From the NCBI RefSeq assembly GCF_022539665.2, contig NC_081333.1:11530971-11594970 (forward strand): DNA of 64,000 nt, written 5' to 3'. The notes under the pieces are model-generated. The model had not been told where the DNA came from and did not search any database. It worked only from the letters and a program-made list of their open reading frames with translations. Below are positions 10,593 to 22,800 of the stretch, in pieces; the stretch's first letter is position 1; each line of letters starts with the position of its first letter. This DNA is from Daphnia carinata (lineage: Eukaryota > Arthropoda > Branchiopoda > Diplostraca > Daphniidae). The translations under genes and the position numbers were made by a program.

Positions 10593-11465
10593 TGTAGTTT
10601 TTCTTTTGAAATGTTAGTTCCAACCTCATGCGACTGCAGTAGAACGATCAGAAAATACAATGCGCCACACACAACCTTCAGCCGATCTATCCCTCAAGCT
10701 ATCTAGGTCACAACTGTTTTGAATCTTGTTTTTTTCGAAGCTTGTTGCTAGGCAGTAGCGCGTCTACCAGTTGCCTGAACTCTTACCAGTAAATCGTACC
10801 AAAACCTTCTTTCAGTATCGACGAAAAAGAGAGTAAATCTTTTTGTATGAAACTCGTATTGCTCCTCTGTGATCGGAAGCTCATCGGGAAAGAAAGAGTG
10901 GTTTGTGGGTGTAATCGACGAGGGTTTGGACAATCAATCTTAAGAGGCGTCTCTGCCGTGTGGGCGAACGTTTAAAGATATGCCGCAAAAAGGAACGCCC
11001 ACTTCGTTTGCCACTGTTCTGCAACTACTGGACAATCGACTTGTCCAGTACTTGTGTACGATTATTGTCCAAGGTTGGTTAAGATATCTCGCACAATGGG
11101 GAACCCTTACAGATGTTTGGGAGGAGGCTTATCGTTTAAAGATTGAGATCAATCCTATCAACATTTATCCCTACGTCTCGCATGTACTTGTCTGGCCCCG
11201 CCAAGTGAGATAAGAGTACAAGTTAAATTTAGTCAGAACACAATGCACTCGTTTGTCGGAGTTTATGCCAATCGGTTTGCACCGTCACTCGAACATGTTT
11301 GAAACCAGACAATAGATGATGGGAGTTTAAAAGTCCGTATTACGTAAACCACGCGATAAATGAGTTTGCTATCTTTTCTCTGTCGTTAAACAGTTCTTTC
11401 AATTCGCATCAGTTTTGATTCTTCTTTGGGCTGATCATTGTGGTAATTTCGAATAGAATAAAAGT

Positions 11466-11615
11466 ATGGAATTCAACATCGTAGGTATTGTTTGCATTGT
11501 TGTCTTGTTTGCGGATGCATTATGCCAATATTGCATTTTATTTCAGTACGGTAGTTGTTCAGTTGCAATCAATTACGACGGCGTGCAATCGTGTTTATTC
11601 TTAAATTTAGTTTAA
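11466..11615 (+). CDS. possible short secreted peptide (49 codons)
   Basis: ATG at 11466 opens MEFNIVGIVCIVVLFADALC, a good-looking signal peptide with a cleavage-like ADA-LC region. About 30 residues with four cysteines follow, then TAA at 11613-11615. No family is recognised. A GTAGGT inside codons 6-7 could be a splice donor, in which case this would be only the first exon of something longer. Isolated and weak. Confidence 0.2.
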   Translation: MEFNIVGIVCIVVLFADALCQYCILFQYGSCSVAINYDGVQSCLFLNLV

Positions 11616-13198
11616 AATTTGCTGATTTTACGTTTTGAAATACTTAATCGATGAAGCGAATCGTTGGGAGGACCGGATAGATTTGCAGAAAACATTAGTA
11701 AAAAAGAAAAAGAAAGGAGAGATCGAGGGATGGGGATAGAGTAAGAGCGTCAAATAGGGAGTAAGAAAAAAGTGGGGGAAAAAATGTTGCGGGAATGTTC
11801 ATTTTAGGAGTGGCACGGAAATAGCTCACGCATCCCCGTAAGAAGAACTGGGCGGTAGACGATCCGGCTGACTATAAGCGCTACCGTTCTCGGCTGTTTG
11901 TCGCTGCCATTGGTGCTGGAGCCACTGATTGTTGGTTTTGCCTTAACGGCAGCTGAAACTGGAACCACGGGCGCATATAGACAGGCACCCACCTCCCGAC
12001 GCCCGGTCTCCTAGGCATCGACATAGCTGGGCGTCTATGTAGTCGACACCGTAGAGCTTATATTCACCCACCTTCTTGAATTTCTCAAGCTGAAGCCGAG
12101 CCGTTAAGGGCCAACTAAATATGGAACGACTGAACGCCAGTCGCGCTGCGATAGTCCCCATTTTTTTCTTCTTTGCTTTCTCCCCCGCTTTGTCCTTGCT
12201 GCTCATCGTTCTCCGTTTTTCTTTGCTTCTTGACAAGGAATTCTGTATCCGGAAACTGCGAGCTGTTTGAAATGGAATCAAGCTCTTTGTTTCTTGTTAT
12301 TTAACAGATCGTTACTCGCTAGGTTCCGTTTGCTGCCGATGTCTAAAATTGGGCTTGCAAAAATGATCTATTTATTTTACTTCCTCGGTGTTGAGTATTT
12401 GAAAGTATCAGTATCCATTTTGCCGATTTTTCGATTTACCTTTTGCAAAAATCCAATGGCTGTCCAATGTTTGAATTAATCCTTCAAATGCGATATTTTT
12501 AACCATTGCGATCTGTTAAGCGCTTTAGAGGAATTAATCATTTGTTCTGTTGAATTGAAAGTGTCCTTTAGTTGATCAAATTGAAGATACCTAATTTTGA
12601 AAAGTTGTTGAAACGAAAGAATGCGCATTTGGATTCCAGAAAATCAACTCGTTTACAAACGCCATCGAGTTTTAACAAAACCATATCGTTACAGTAACGT
12701 TGGCAGTGGAAATACCTAAGATGGTCGTGTTTCCGTATTGGCCGTATCATTTATGATGTTTGTATAAAGTCTGCGCTAAAAAATAACATAGAGAGAGAGA
12801 GACCCGGATGACTCATTCGTATTATAAATTAAGAGAACTCCGAGTTATACGAGTAAAAAGTAAACATGACATCTACCCGTTATTCTATTCTTGGAACCGC
12901 TTTCAAAAACTAAAACAAACTTGCACATCATCTTTCTTTTTTTTTTTTCGCAAATGTCCGTTTTATTCAAATCGCGGAAGTGTCCAGAAAACGTTAACGA
13001 AATTTCTTGTTTAGTCCCCGGATAGAAAGAAAACAAAACAAAAAGGTAGCAGAGTGTACAGCGTTCATTTTGTCCCGCACGGAACGTATATTAGGTGTAG
13101 GACGGGGGGCTGATAGAATTTTATCCGTCCTGACTGAACACGAGAAAAGAAAAAGAATATTTTTTGCTTTTTCCTTTTGCCGTCTCTGCTGCTCACAA

Positions 13199-13208
13199 CT
13201 AAAAATAG
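13199..13208 (+). promoter_or_regulatory. MEF2-type site upstream of troponin T
   Basis: CTAAAAATAG matches the MEF2 consensus CTA(A/T)4TAG exactly. It lies about 600 bases before the troponin T start codon, a place expected for muscle promoter control. A chance match in AT-rich DNA is possible. Confidence 0.45.
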
Positions 13209-13342
13209 GTAGCCATCCCTTCCGCCCGGAACGGAGGAATAGCGCTTACACAGTGGGTTTTGGCCTAATAAACGGACTGCGCGAAGGAGCACAGCACCGT
13301 GTGTGGAGAGCAGAGCATATAGACGGCGTGCAGGTCGTGTGT

Positions 13343-13350
13343 TGACGTCA
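13343..13350 (+). promoter_or_regulatory. CRE palindrome
   Basis: TGACGTCA, a perfect cAMP-response-element palindrome, in the likely core promoter or first non-coding exon of troponin T. Function inferred from sequence only. Confidence 0.3.
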
Positions 13351-13806
13351 GCTCTAACCGTTCCAGCCGTACCTTACGCGGTACCGCCAGTTTATTAGGA
13401 ATTGAGAACGGACTGTTCCAGTCGCTCCTTGCGTGGCCGCCGAGTGGTTTCCAGTCGAGTACGGCTCGTTCCAGACTCCGGTGCTGCCTTTTCGCTCAAG
13501 TCCACAGGCCTTTCGTGTCGCCCTTCCCCTCCCAACTGTTTCTTTTTTGATCGTTTAACGTCGAAGCTTTTGTGAGTACACCGACCCAAGTGAAAACAAT
13601 TTTCGCACATCCTCTCCCCGAAAAAGACATGCAAATTTTTTTCTAAAACGGAAGTTTCTGCAACCGGAAGTGCGGATGCAGAAACACCGACTTCGTCCAC
13701 TTTCAACTTGAAACTAACACACCTTTTGTATTTTTGTATTTTTTTTTAAACTATCCTCCATTTACGGCCGATTTCCCTGATTGCGTCGCAGACAACTCTT
13801 TCAACC

Positions 13807-16800
13807 ATGTCTGACGAAGAAGAGTACTCGTAAGTTTTGAATTTCTTGCCCTCTTTCTATTAGCGCGTTTACCCTAACGAAGTTGTTCCAAACTGTCTGT
13901 ATTTTGGCGACCTGTACGGCCATGTGTGTAATAGGGGATCAAAAGTTCTTTTGCCCATAGTCGGACATGGAAGCCTTGTACCCGCGTTCCAACAACTGCG
14001 CGTCGGCTATATTTAAACCGTGCTAAGCTTAGCAGCCGCAACCCAATTCTTTCCTATATTCATTCCCGTCTGCTCCCGCTACCCACTCCCTCCTACCCAA
14101 ACCCCCACGTACGCAGTCCACCTTTCTCGTTGGCCGTCTTCCTTTGCCTTTGCGTTTATTTCCATACACTGAGGCGGGTTATCTAAGCAAATGGCTGCCC
14201 CGTTAGATGCCAACACCACCTTTTCAGTTGGACATGTACCTAAAATGATTTCACAAGTCGTTAATACTACACATGTAGGCTCGTTCTGTGTTTTTGTTTT
14301 AGTATGTACTTAATAGCTGTTTATATACGGTGATCTAATTTTTCTCTTCTTTCTTTTTTGTGTGTCTTTTTCATGATACCCGGACGAACAGTGATGAGGA
14401 GGAGGTGTAAGTCATCATTTTTCTTCTTATCATTTTTTTTAATGTTAAAAAAAAATTGGTTATCGCATACATATACATTGTTGTTTAGCAAAACATATGT
14501 TTTGTGCTAAGTTCAGTCTGATGACTGTCAGTAATGATTCAGCATATCAGTGTTTGGGAGGGCGTGAGAAAAAGGGCAGAGGGCGGACGCGTTCAACTGG
14601 ATCGACATTACGAGGCACCGTGATTAATTTCGATAACACTTTTCTTTTTCAGTTCTCGCATTTATTTTAAATTCTGAATTTTCTTTTCCTCTTGGTCTAT
14701 AACCTAACAGTTTCACGTTTTTACTCACCGCTAAATTCATCTGTAAATGTGACGGCTATTGAGTTCAAGTTCAAACAATTTCACTCTCGCAACAACCAAG
14801 GCTTGAAATTTCTTTTTTTGGTACTCACCTCAAATCATTCTGCAGTCTAAATGCTATCCAGATCTTTCAACTGCTTTTTTCTCCGATGATTCAATTACCA
14901 AACAGCGCCATTTTATTTAATAACTACGACATTTAACCGCGTTAACATGCCGATTTCGTTTTCACGCAACACTACTTTTCTTAATGCTTAATCTTAAAGA
15001 AGCCTGATTGCCAAATAATGGATTTGAATGCTTTCTCCTCATTCTTTCTTTCTTTTCTGTTTGTCTTGTCCTTTTCTTATTTCTTTTTTTCAGGTCCAAG
15101 TAAGCCGTCGTCTCTGTCTTTTTTCAGAACAACAACGTGACCGTATCGTTAAATGATATCTCTATATCGTATACCTTGTACAGTAGGCTATTAAGTTAAA
15201 CAGTTTTAAAGATAATTTTAGAGCAAAAAAAAATTATTAGTTAAACATAAGTACCTCATTCTCCTGAACCCTCCTTCGTAATTGACAAACATTTTCTTTT
15301 GGTTATCCTAAAAAGAAGAAGATTACTTTACAAATTGCAGGGACTTCACGATTGATAGTTCCTCATTGTGTAATGACTTGAACTCCTCCGTTGAAGAGAC
15401 GTAATCATAATGTAATTTGAATTAGCAAAAATTCCAAAATTACGAGTAACGAACTCTGTTGGAACTAATTCATTTCCTACGATTCTCATTTTTTTAAATG
15501 AATTACTTTTCTACACTTGTCGTCAATCCGAAAGAGAATAATCCACCTGCATTATTAACTTATATATCTGACTCGCAAATTGCGAACTATTTTTAATTTT
15601 TTAAAATTTTCTCTTGTTTTTTTTTCTGATTGGCTTTTTTCGTTTTAAATTAATGATTTTTTATTCCATTTATTCCTTTATAAAAATTACCCAAAACAAA
15701 AAAACAATACAAAAAAAAACAAAAAAACAATACAAAACAAAACAAAAAACAAAAATCGCACGGCAGAAAGGAGCCCGAGAAGAAGTAAGTTCTTAAATCA
15801 GAAAAAAAAGCCATCACACACAGACACATACATTCATACGTACACACCATAGAAACACGAGCCTATTGCACCGACACATTGCACTCCCTTTTTCTGTTAC
15901 AGAAAAGAGGAAAGAACTCACTAATGCAGCGCTTGGCTTACCGCTTTTTATGATTAAATGGCGTACTACTTAATCGTGATTGTTTCACAGCAAAACGGAA
16001 AAGAAAAAAAGCTTTAAATGTTATGAATTATTTTCTTACGTCCGAATCCTGTCCTATCCTTTACCTCAATCTCCAACTGATAAGTCTACCGAATATCAGC
16101 GATTCAATGTGGCGCGCTGTAATATTTTTCTCAAATTCATAATTTCTTTTCTTTCTTCTCTCTTGTTATTCATTTTTTTTTTATTCCACTACTCCTACAC
16201 CGCTTGCCCTTCCATATTCCGTGACCACCCTGGGCCAATTTCTTGTGCGATGTAACTTGTGCTCAATGTCCCGTTACATATCTATCCTGTCGGTTCGTAC
16301 CTCAGGAAACCCCACAAAAAGGGGTAAGTTAATTCAAAGGGCTGCTCCCCAAAAAACTATGAGTGAGCATGGTTGGTGTGGTGTAAACTTTGGTATTTTT
16401 TCTAATTTTTTTTTTGTTGGTTTTTGGAATTTCCCCCACACTTCGGTTTCTGGGTTATAAGAAGACAAATTTATACTACAGGAGCGTTGTGCAATCCCGG
16501 TCTTCAGACGTCCCCTTATTATTTGAATTTTTTTCTGGGTTTGGTTTTCCTTACGTCGATCATCCCCCTATCATTTCCTTCCTAATCGTCCAAATATCAT
16601 CCCTTTTAAAGTATTTTTTTTTTTAATCGGACAAATAATTTTGCATGAATTTTGGCTACGGAAGCACTTCCCCGCTCTCTCTTCCTTTTGTTTTTATTGT
16701 TACTATTTTTTAAGGTGTGCTGCTCCTTACGTTTGTACCGGTTTCTGTTGGATTTGGGCTTATTGGCCATGTGTGGTCGTTAATTTTTTTTTTAGAGCGT

Positions 16801-19800
16801 GTAGTTCTTGTATTGATTTTTTTTTTTAGATCTTCCTACATTTTTGTTTTATTTTCTATTTATTTTTTCGCTCCCAAAAAGTACCTGAGTGTTGTCTCAC
16901 TTTGATATATAGTCATGATCCCGTCAAAAAACGGATGTCCTTGTGTAGTGAATGTGTGATTTGATGCGCGCTGAAGCCGAAACACATGAGAAAAAAATAC
17001 CCCTCCAGAATAGAAACAAACAAACGAAACACCTCGATCGAACGAGGCTGTCCAGTCTGTTTGTCTAGAGAACGACGTGACGTCGTTCTTAGAAAATTCC
17101 TAGATTAATAGTAAATTGACACATCACAAACACACTCATAGAAAAAAAAAATTGTTTAGACATTCAAATTATTCGTAGTGGATGATCTAATTTCCGTGCG
17201 TGTTTATCAGAGCTCCCGCTTCATCTGCTCATCATGAAGATGAAGGACCCCAAGGTGCCGATGTCCTCAAGGTATTCACCTTACGTGACTGTCTTCGCGT
17301 GGAATTTGTAATTGATCAATTTGTTTGACTCGAATTGCAGCACCGTCAAGACCAGAAGCGAGCTGAGTTGGACGAGCAGCTCAAAGAGTACATCGCTGAA
17401 TGGCGCAAGCAGCGCGTTAAGGAGCTGGAAGACCTTAAGCGTCTCAAGGAGAAACAGGCCAAGCGCAAGGTACGAGCATTTGTTGTTTTTACCTTGTTTC
17501 AATCCAGCGGATCTTGTCATGTTTTTCTTAACCAGGTGCTGCGCGAAGAAGAAGACAAGAAATTGGCAATGATGAAGAAAGAAGAAGAAGATCGTCTTCG
17601 TCGATTGGTTGAGGAAAAGAAGCAAAGCGAGTTGGAGGAGAAACGAAGACGATTGGCTGAAGTTGAACAGAAACGACAAGCTGCCGACAAAGTCTCGAAG
17701 GTAATTTATAACTATTGATTACATTAAATGATTCAACAGAAAGGAACGCCATTGCAATATACGTTGATTTTATAGGACAAGGCTGCCATCAGCTCCAACT
17801 TCAAAGTCGTTAAGAAGGGAGCCGCCGATTCCTCCCAAGGCCAGGCGTCCACCGGTGGTATGGACAAAGTGCGTAATCATTCTATTCTTTTTCTATTTAA
17901 ACATTACTAACAACTCTTTTATTTGTAAAAAAATAAATAAATAAAATGCACGTTTAGTTCTCCAACGTCGAGTCAGCCCGTAACGATTTGCTGAAATCCA
18001 AAGAACAGCTGGAAGAGGAGAAGAAAATTTCCCTTTCTTTCCGTATCAAACCCCTGGAAATCGATGGTCTTGGTACGTTTTGATCAATTTAATTTCCTAT
18101 TTTATCCGTTTAAACACTGGGTTTTCGTTTTGAAATTGCAATGTCATCAGGTACCGAGGGTCTTAAAAAGAAGGCCGCTGAACTCTGGCAACAAATCGTT
18201 ACCCTCGAAACTGAGAAGTACGATCTTGAGGAGCGCTCCAAGCGTCAAGACTACGATGTAAGATTTAAACGCTCTATTTCTTTTTTTGCAGTTGATTATT
18301 TAAATGGCGATGTTTCTTTTCTTACTAGTGGGGAAAAATAGTGTTTGCTATTGGGAGGGTGGTTCGGGATCGTTTTTATATTAGGTTACATGCATTGATG
18401 TATTTTACTTTGATTTCGGATGCTATCGAATCTAGTTGAAAGAATTGAAGGAAAGGCAGAGGCAGCAGAACAGGCAAAAAGCCCTGAAACTTGGATTGGA
18501 CCCTGAGTAAGTCCCGCGGGCTAATTTTGCCGTAGTAATCGTAGTGTAGTTGGATTTTGTAGTTGCGAGCAAAGGCATCTGAATGAGTCACTCGCCTACA
18601 CCATCGTGTTAATATTTAAACCAAACATTGGTTTACACATTGGCAAATAAATAGGACGTAGTGGATTGTCCTGTCCCCGTTAGTACTGTTGATAATATAC
18701 ATTAAGAAATGTACAGAGCACCTAATAGAATTATCTAAATAGAAGAGTTTTTAGATATTGCTTGATGTACATACAGTACCATTTCTAGTCTAGTTCATCC
18801 CATTTGCGGCGTTGTTTGGTAGTCTAATGAGTGATGACTAATTTTTCTTTCACCTTTTTTCAAATTCATTTTTATCGCCCATTCAAAATGATGATGTTAA
18901 TTCACGCCGCTGCGTGTATCTTTGTAGCTCAAAGAGCTGAAAGAGAGGCAGAAGCAGCAACTTAGGCATAAAGCTCTTAAGAGAGGATTAGATCCTGAGT
19001 AAGTTCCGTCGTGGCCCTCTTATTTCTCACTTGATTTCCATTATAATAACGGGCACATTTTATTATTTTCTTCAGTTTTTACATGATCTGCTGGCAAAAT
19101 AACTGATCAGCTTTTTTTTTTTTTTTTTTACTTATGTTCACTGTTTCGTATTTTTCTCGCGATTCGGTTCGTTCTTTTCTTTCGTTGAGCTTCTAAATTT
19201 TCAAAACTCATCAGATTATGGTTGCAAATTGGTCGTTTTCATCCGCGAGGACGTCGAATTTCTAAATAACTGCATGTGCGATTCAGTTTTTCTTTTCTTG
19301 CTCCCCTCCCCAATCGATTAATCTTACGTGCTTTAAAACACCCGCTTTACGTTAGCATGCGTTTTCCGTGTGTCTCTTTAATCATTTAATTTTTTTTTAT
19401 GATCAGTTGAAAATGACGCTGCAATCAACTAATTATTGTTTTTCTTTAAACAGGGCTTTAACTGGAAAGTACCCGGTAAGTGATGATTTTCCATTTCTTT
19501 CGTAGTCAGTTCTTTTACAATTCACTTTAGTACGTAAAACTATCTGCGATAGATAAAAAGGACTATGCTATTGAATAAGTATTAGTTTAAGTTAATGCAT
19601 AATGCACAACAGTTGAAGCCGTTGTTTTAATTATATTCGCTAATCCCGTCTTTAAACACAAATCAACAACCATCGTGACACAGCCCAAAGTCAGATTGGC
19701 ATCCAAGTTTGAGCGTCAGGTCGATCGGCGCACATTCGTCGACAAGAAGGGCCTTTACGATGGCGTAAGTGTTCCGTGGATTGCGACCGTCTCCTCCATT

Positions 19801-22800
19801 TTCCGCCCATCTTCCCACGCCGCTCCAATCTTTCTTTGAAACAAAAAGAGTCGAATCAATCCAAACGATCGTCATTTTCTACTGTCAGCCGCCAATTCTG
19901 ATTTTCATCTTTCACTGCGGATATGCATCAGCTGATCTGACACACACGCCTTATTTGCAAACGCGGCGATACACTGCTACAGCACGCGTCCGTTCTAATG
20001 CACACACGCAACAAGAACAAACAATATTAGAATCTGCTGATTAATGTTGGTTTTCTTGACACTCAAAAAAAGCAAAACACGATCACGCGATCAAAACAAA
20101 AATTAAATAGCAGCTGAAACTCAAACGAAACACACATACACTTTTAATACGGTACGTGTAGTAACTGCATCGAGACAAAGCAAGTTGTCTGCAACTATCC
20201 TCTTTGATAAAAACGACCCCACCCCTGACTTTTTTTTTCTGAATTTTTATATCCCACCCCTGTCAAACTACATTTGCATTGAAACAAGTTTGCCAGACCA
20301 GAGAGCAAACTGGAACTCAAAAAAAAACTATCAGCCGATCGCTGCTGACCGATGTTAACGCAACCACCAAACATTCTGACCATCTCCCCCTTCTCCCTCC
20401 CACTCCCCCCCTTCGGAATAGAAAAAAAACATCCGTTCCTTCCTCCAAATATTTGCAAAATGGATACGTTTAGAAAGTGATCTTGACCAATCCCAGCATT
20501 TGAACGTAACGCAGTGAGATATAAATCGCATGTTCTATATCGCCATGCCTCTACATCTAGTTACCAAAAAAAGACTGAGCAGACTTTACAGTTCGAACCC
20601 AATTTTAGTCCCTCGATCCTAGGCAGCAGTTCCAAGATCCTTTTCATTTACAAAAGGAATATAAAAAGAGACTCGGTTCCTTGGCGCTATACCTACTTAG
20701 CGATATTTATTTATGATTGAAATTAAGTAAAGGATGTAGTAGATTTATTCATTTACAATATTTGGGATTTGATTTTTTGAACGTACAAAACTGCCCAATT
20801 CTGATCCCCCACTGTTTTTCCACCATCCATCGCTTGCTGCCCGGTATCTCGTTGAACCACACATCTCTAGCCTAAAATCCAACTGGCCTCGAAATTTGAG
20901 CGCCGTGTGGACCACAGGACTTACTCGGATAAGAAGGGACTCTTCGCCGGTGTAAGTAACCCACCTTTCAATCCATCCATCCTCCAGAAAAAAAAAACAA
21001 AAGCCATTTTCATTTTTACAAGTTCTTTATCTTAAAAAAAAAATCTTGTCCTGTCCTTTTTTTTTTTTTTTTTTTTTTTTGTTTAAATTCAGTCTACGTT
21101 TACTTTTGTTTTGTCGCTTTTTTTGGAATTTTTCTCAACGTTCGATCGTTGTTTTCCGAGGTTTTTATTGGCATTTTTTCTTTTCATTTGTGGCCGTTTT
21201 GGAGGTGTATCCCAACGTCTTCATCCAAAAACAAAAAATTTTCCCATACCCACTCCCTGTTTCCGGATGATGTGTGCGGTCCCGTAATTCCCCCCATCAT
21301 ATTTCCCCACCGTTTTTTCCCCCGGAATTTGCATGCTGCTTTGATTTGGCACGGTTTGGCATGGCATGTACACTCAAATACGAAAGCGCTTTGATTCGGT
21401 TTTTGCCGTTTCTACTTATGCGTTTGATTTCTCAACACATCACTATCAGCAAGAATTTAATCATTGTTCTTTAGCTTGATTTGATCTTTTTTTTTTTCTT
21501 AATTTGTTTCGCTTTTCTCGTTTTTCTTCGTTTACAAAACGATCTTTGATCGAATTCGCGTCAGTGTTGACTGCTCTTTAAAAACAATCGTCATTTGTAC
21601 CGTCCTTTGGACTGATTCGCTCTTTTACTGTTCATCGTTTCTTGCTGTCTTTTTTTTTTTATCTCTGTCTCATATTTAAATGTTTTACTTAATTTTTTTA
21701 TTTAAACAAAATTTCATCGTCACACGTGGTCGTCGACACCGTCACATCTGGCCGAATTCAATTTTGAACACAAATCAAAAACAAACAAAAAATGTACACA
21801 TAAAGGGATGGGACGTTATTATGAAGGACGGCGATGAAAAGAGCTGGTTGGAGAAGTACAACGAGTATACAACTCGCCCCAAGAGTAAGTCTTTGACGTC
21901 CATTGCGTCATCGATAACACGACTCTGCTATGGTTTTCTGGACGGGGGAGCAAAAAGAGCCAAACACATCACAGAGCACATTTTTTAAAACCAAAATTTG
22001 TTGCTTTCACTGACGAAATTGTGCGATACTGCACATCTCACACGCTTTGCTTTTATTTCCATTTTTTTTTCGATTTAAAACCCTTGGCATTTGATTGATT
22101 TTTTTAAAGAATCTTGAAACGGGCGTGGGGTGTGTCTCATAATTGAAATAATGCAATTACGAGTCACCCTACAACTGATCAAAATGGTTAAGGTAAGCGA
22201 CGGTGTCCCACAAAATCGATACAATCGAACACGTGTGACGAATTTTTCTTATCTCATTGTAATTATTTTCACAGATTTTATTTTTTTTTTTTCATTCTTA
22301 TTTTCAGTCTGTATTTATCTTTCTGTCCGGCACGCGGTTCCTATATAACCTGACCAATCCATTTTTCATCATCCCTTAAAAAAAAAAAGCAAAATCCATT
22401 ATTCCATTTCATTATCTAACTTTTGACACGAGGTCATCTCTAACCATACGGATTTGGTGGGTATCCATCGGCTTCTTTTTCTTTCTAGGGCTGGATTGCT
22501 ACATATTCTGAAAGCGAAGAGAAAGCCTGGAAGGACAAATACGAGGCTTTCCAGACCCGCGAATACAAAGGTAAGTTTTTTCTATATTTTTTCAACCTTT
22601 CCTTTGTTCTCCCAGCCGGTTTTATTTGCTCGTATTGTGTATAATTGTCAGTCAGATTCACCTTGTAGCTTATAGCCGTGAATAGCAGAAGCTCTGCTAT
22701 TGACAAGATGTCCTACTAGGTTTATACCAATGTGATTGACCGTAAGTATACAATGAAAATGAGTTGACAGAGACAAATGAGAAACTGTCCTTCAATTCAT

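Larger units (their letters stand above)
10593..13791. other. large intergenic region and 5' region of troponin T
   Basis: About 3.2 kb. Open frames at 10748-10933 (-), 10980-11213 (+), 11804-12281 (-), 13007-13345 (+) and 13395-13706 (-) show no recognisable family. A short (GA)n run sits at 12789-12801. The distal part (from about 13.1 kb) carries a MEF2 site, a CRE and a likely non-coding first exon of troponin T, because a strong acceptor (GTCGCAG) precedes the coding exon at 13792. Confidence 0.5.

Noticed and set aside
11804..12281. Overlapping minus frames with a lysine-rich start
   Set aside because: No motif, frame changes midway, no splice consensus linking them.
15980..16020. Possible troponin T exon after TTTCACAG
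   Set aside because: The sequence after the acceptor has no usable donor within a reasonable distance and runs into a stop.
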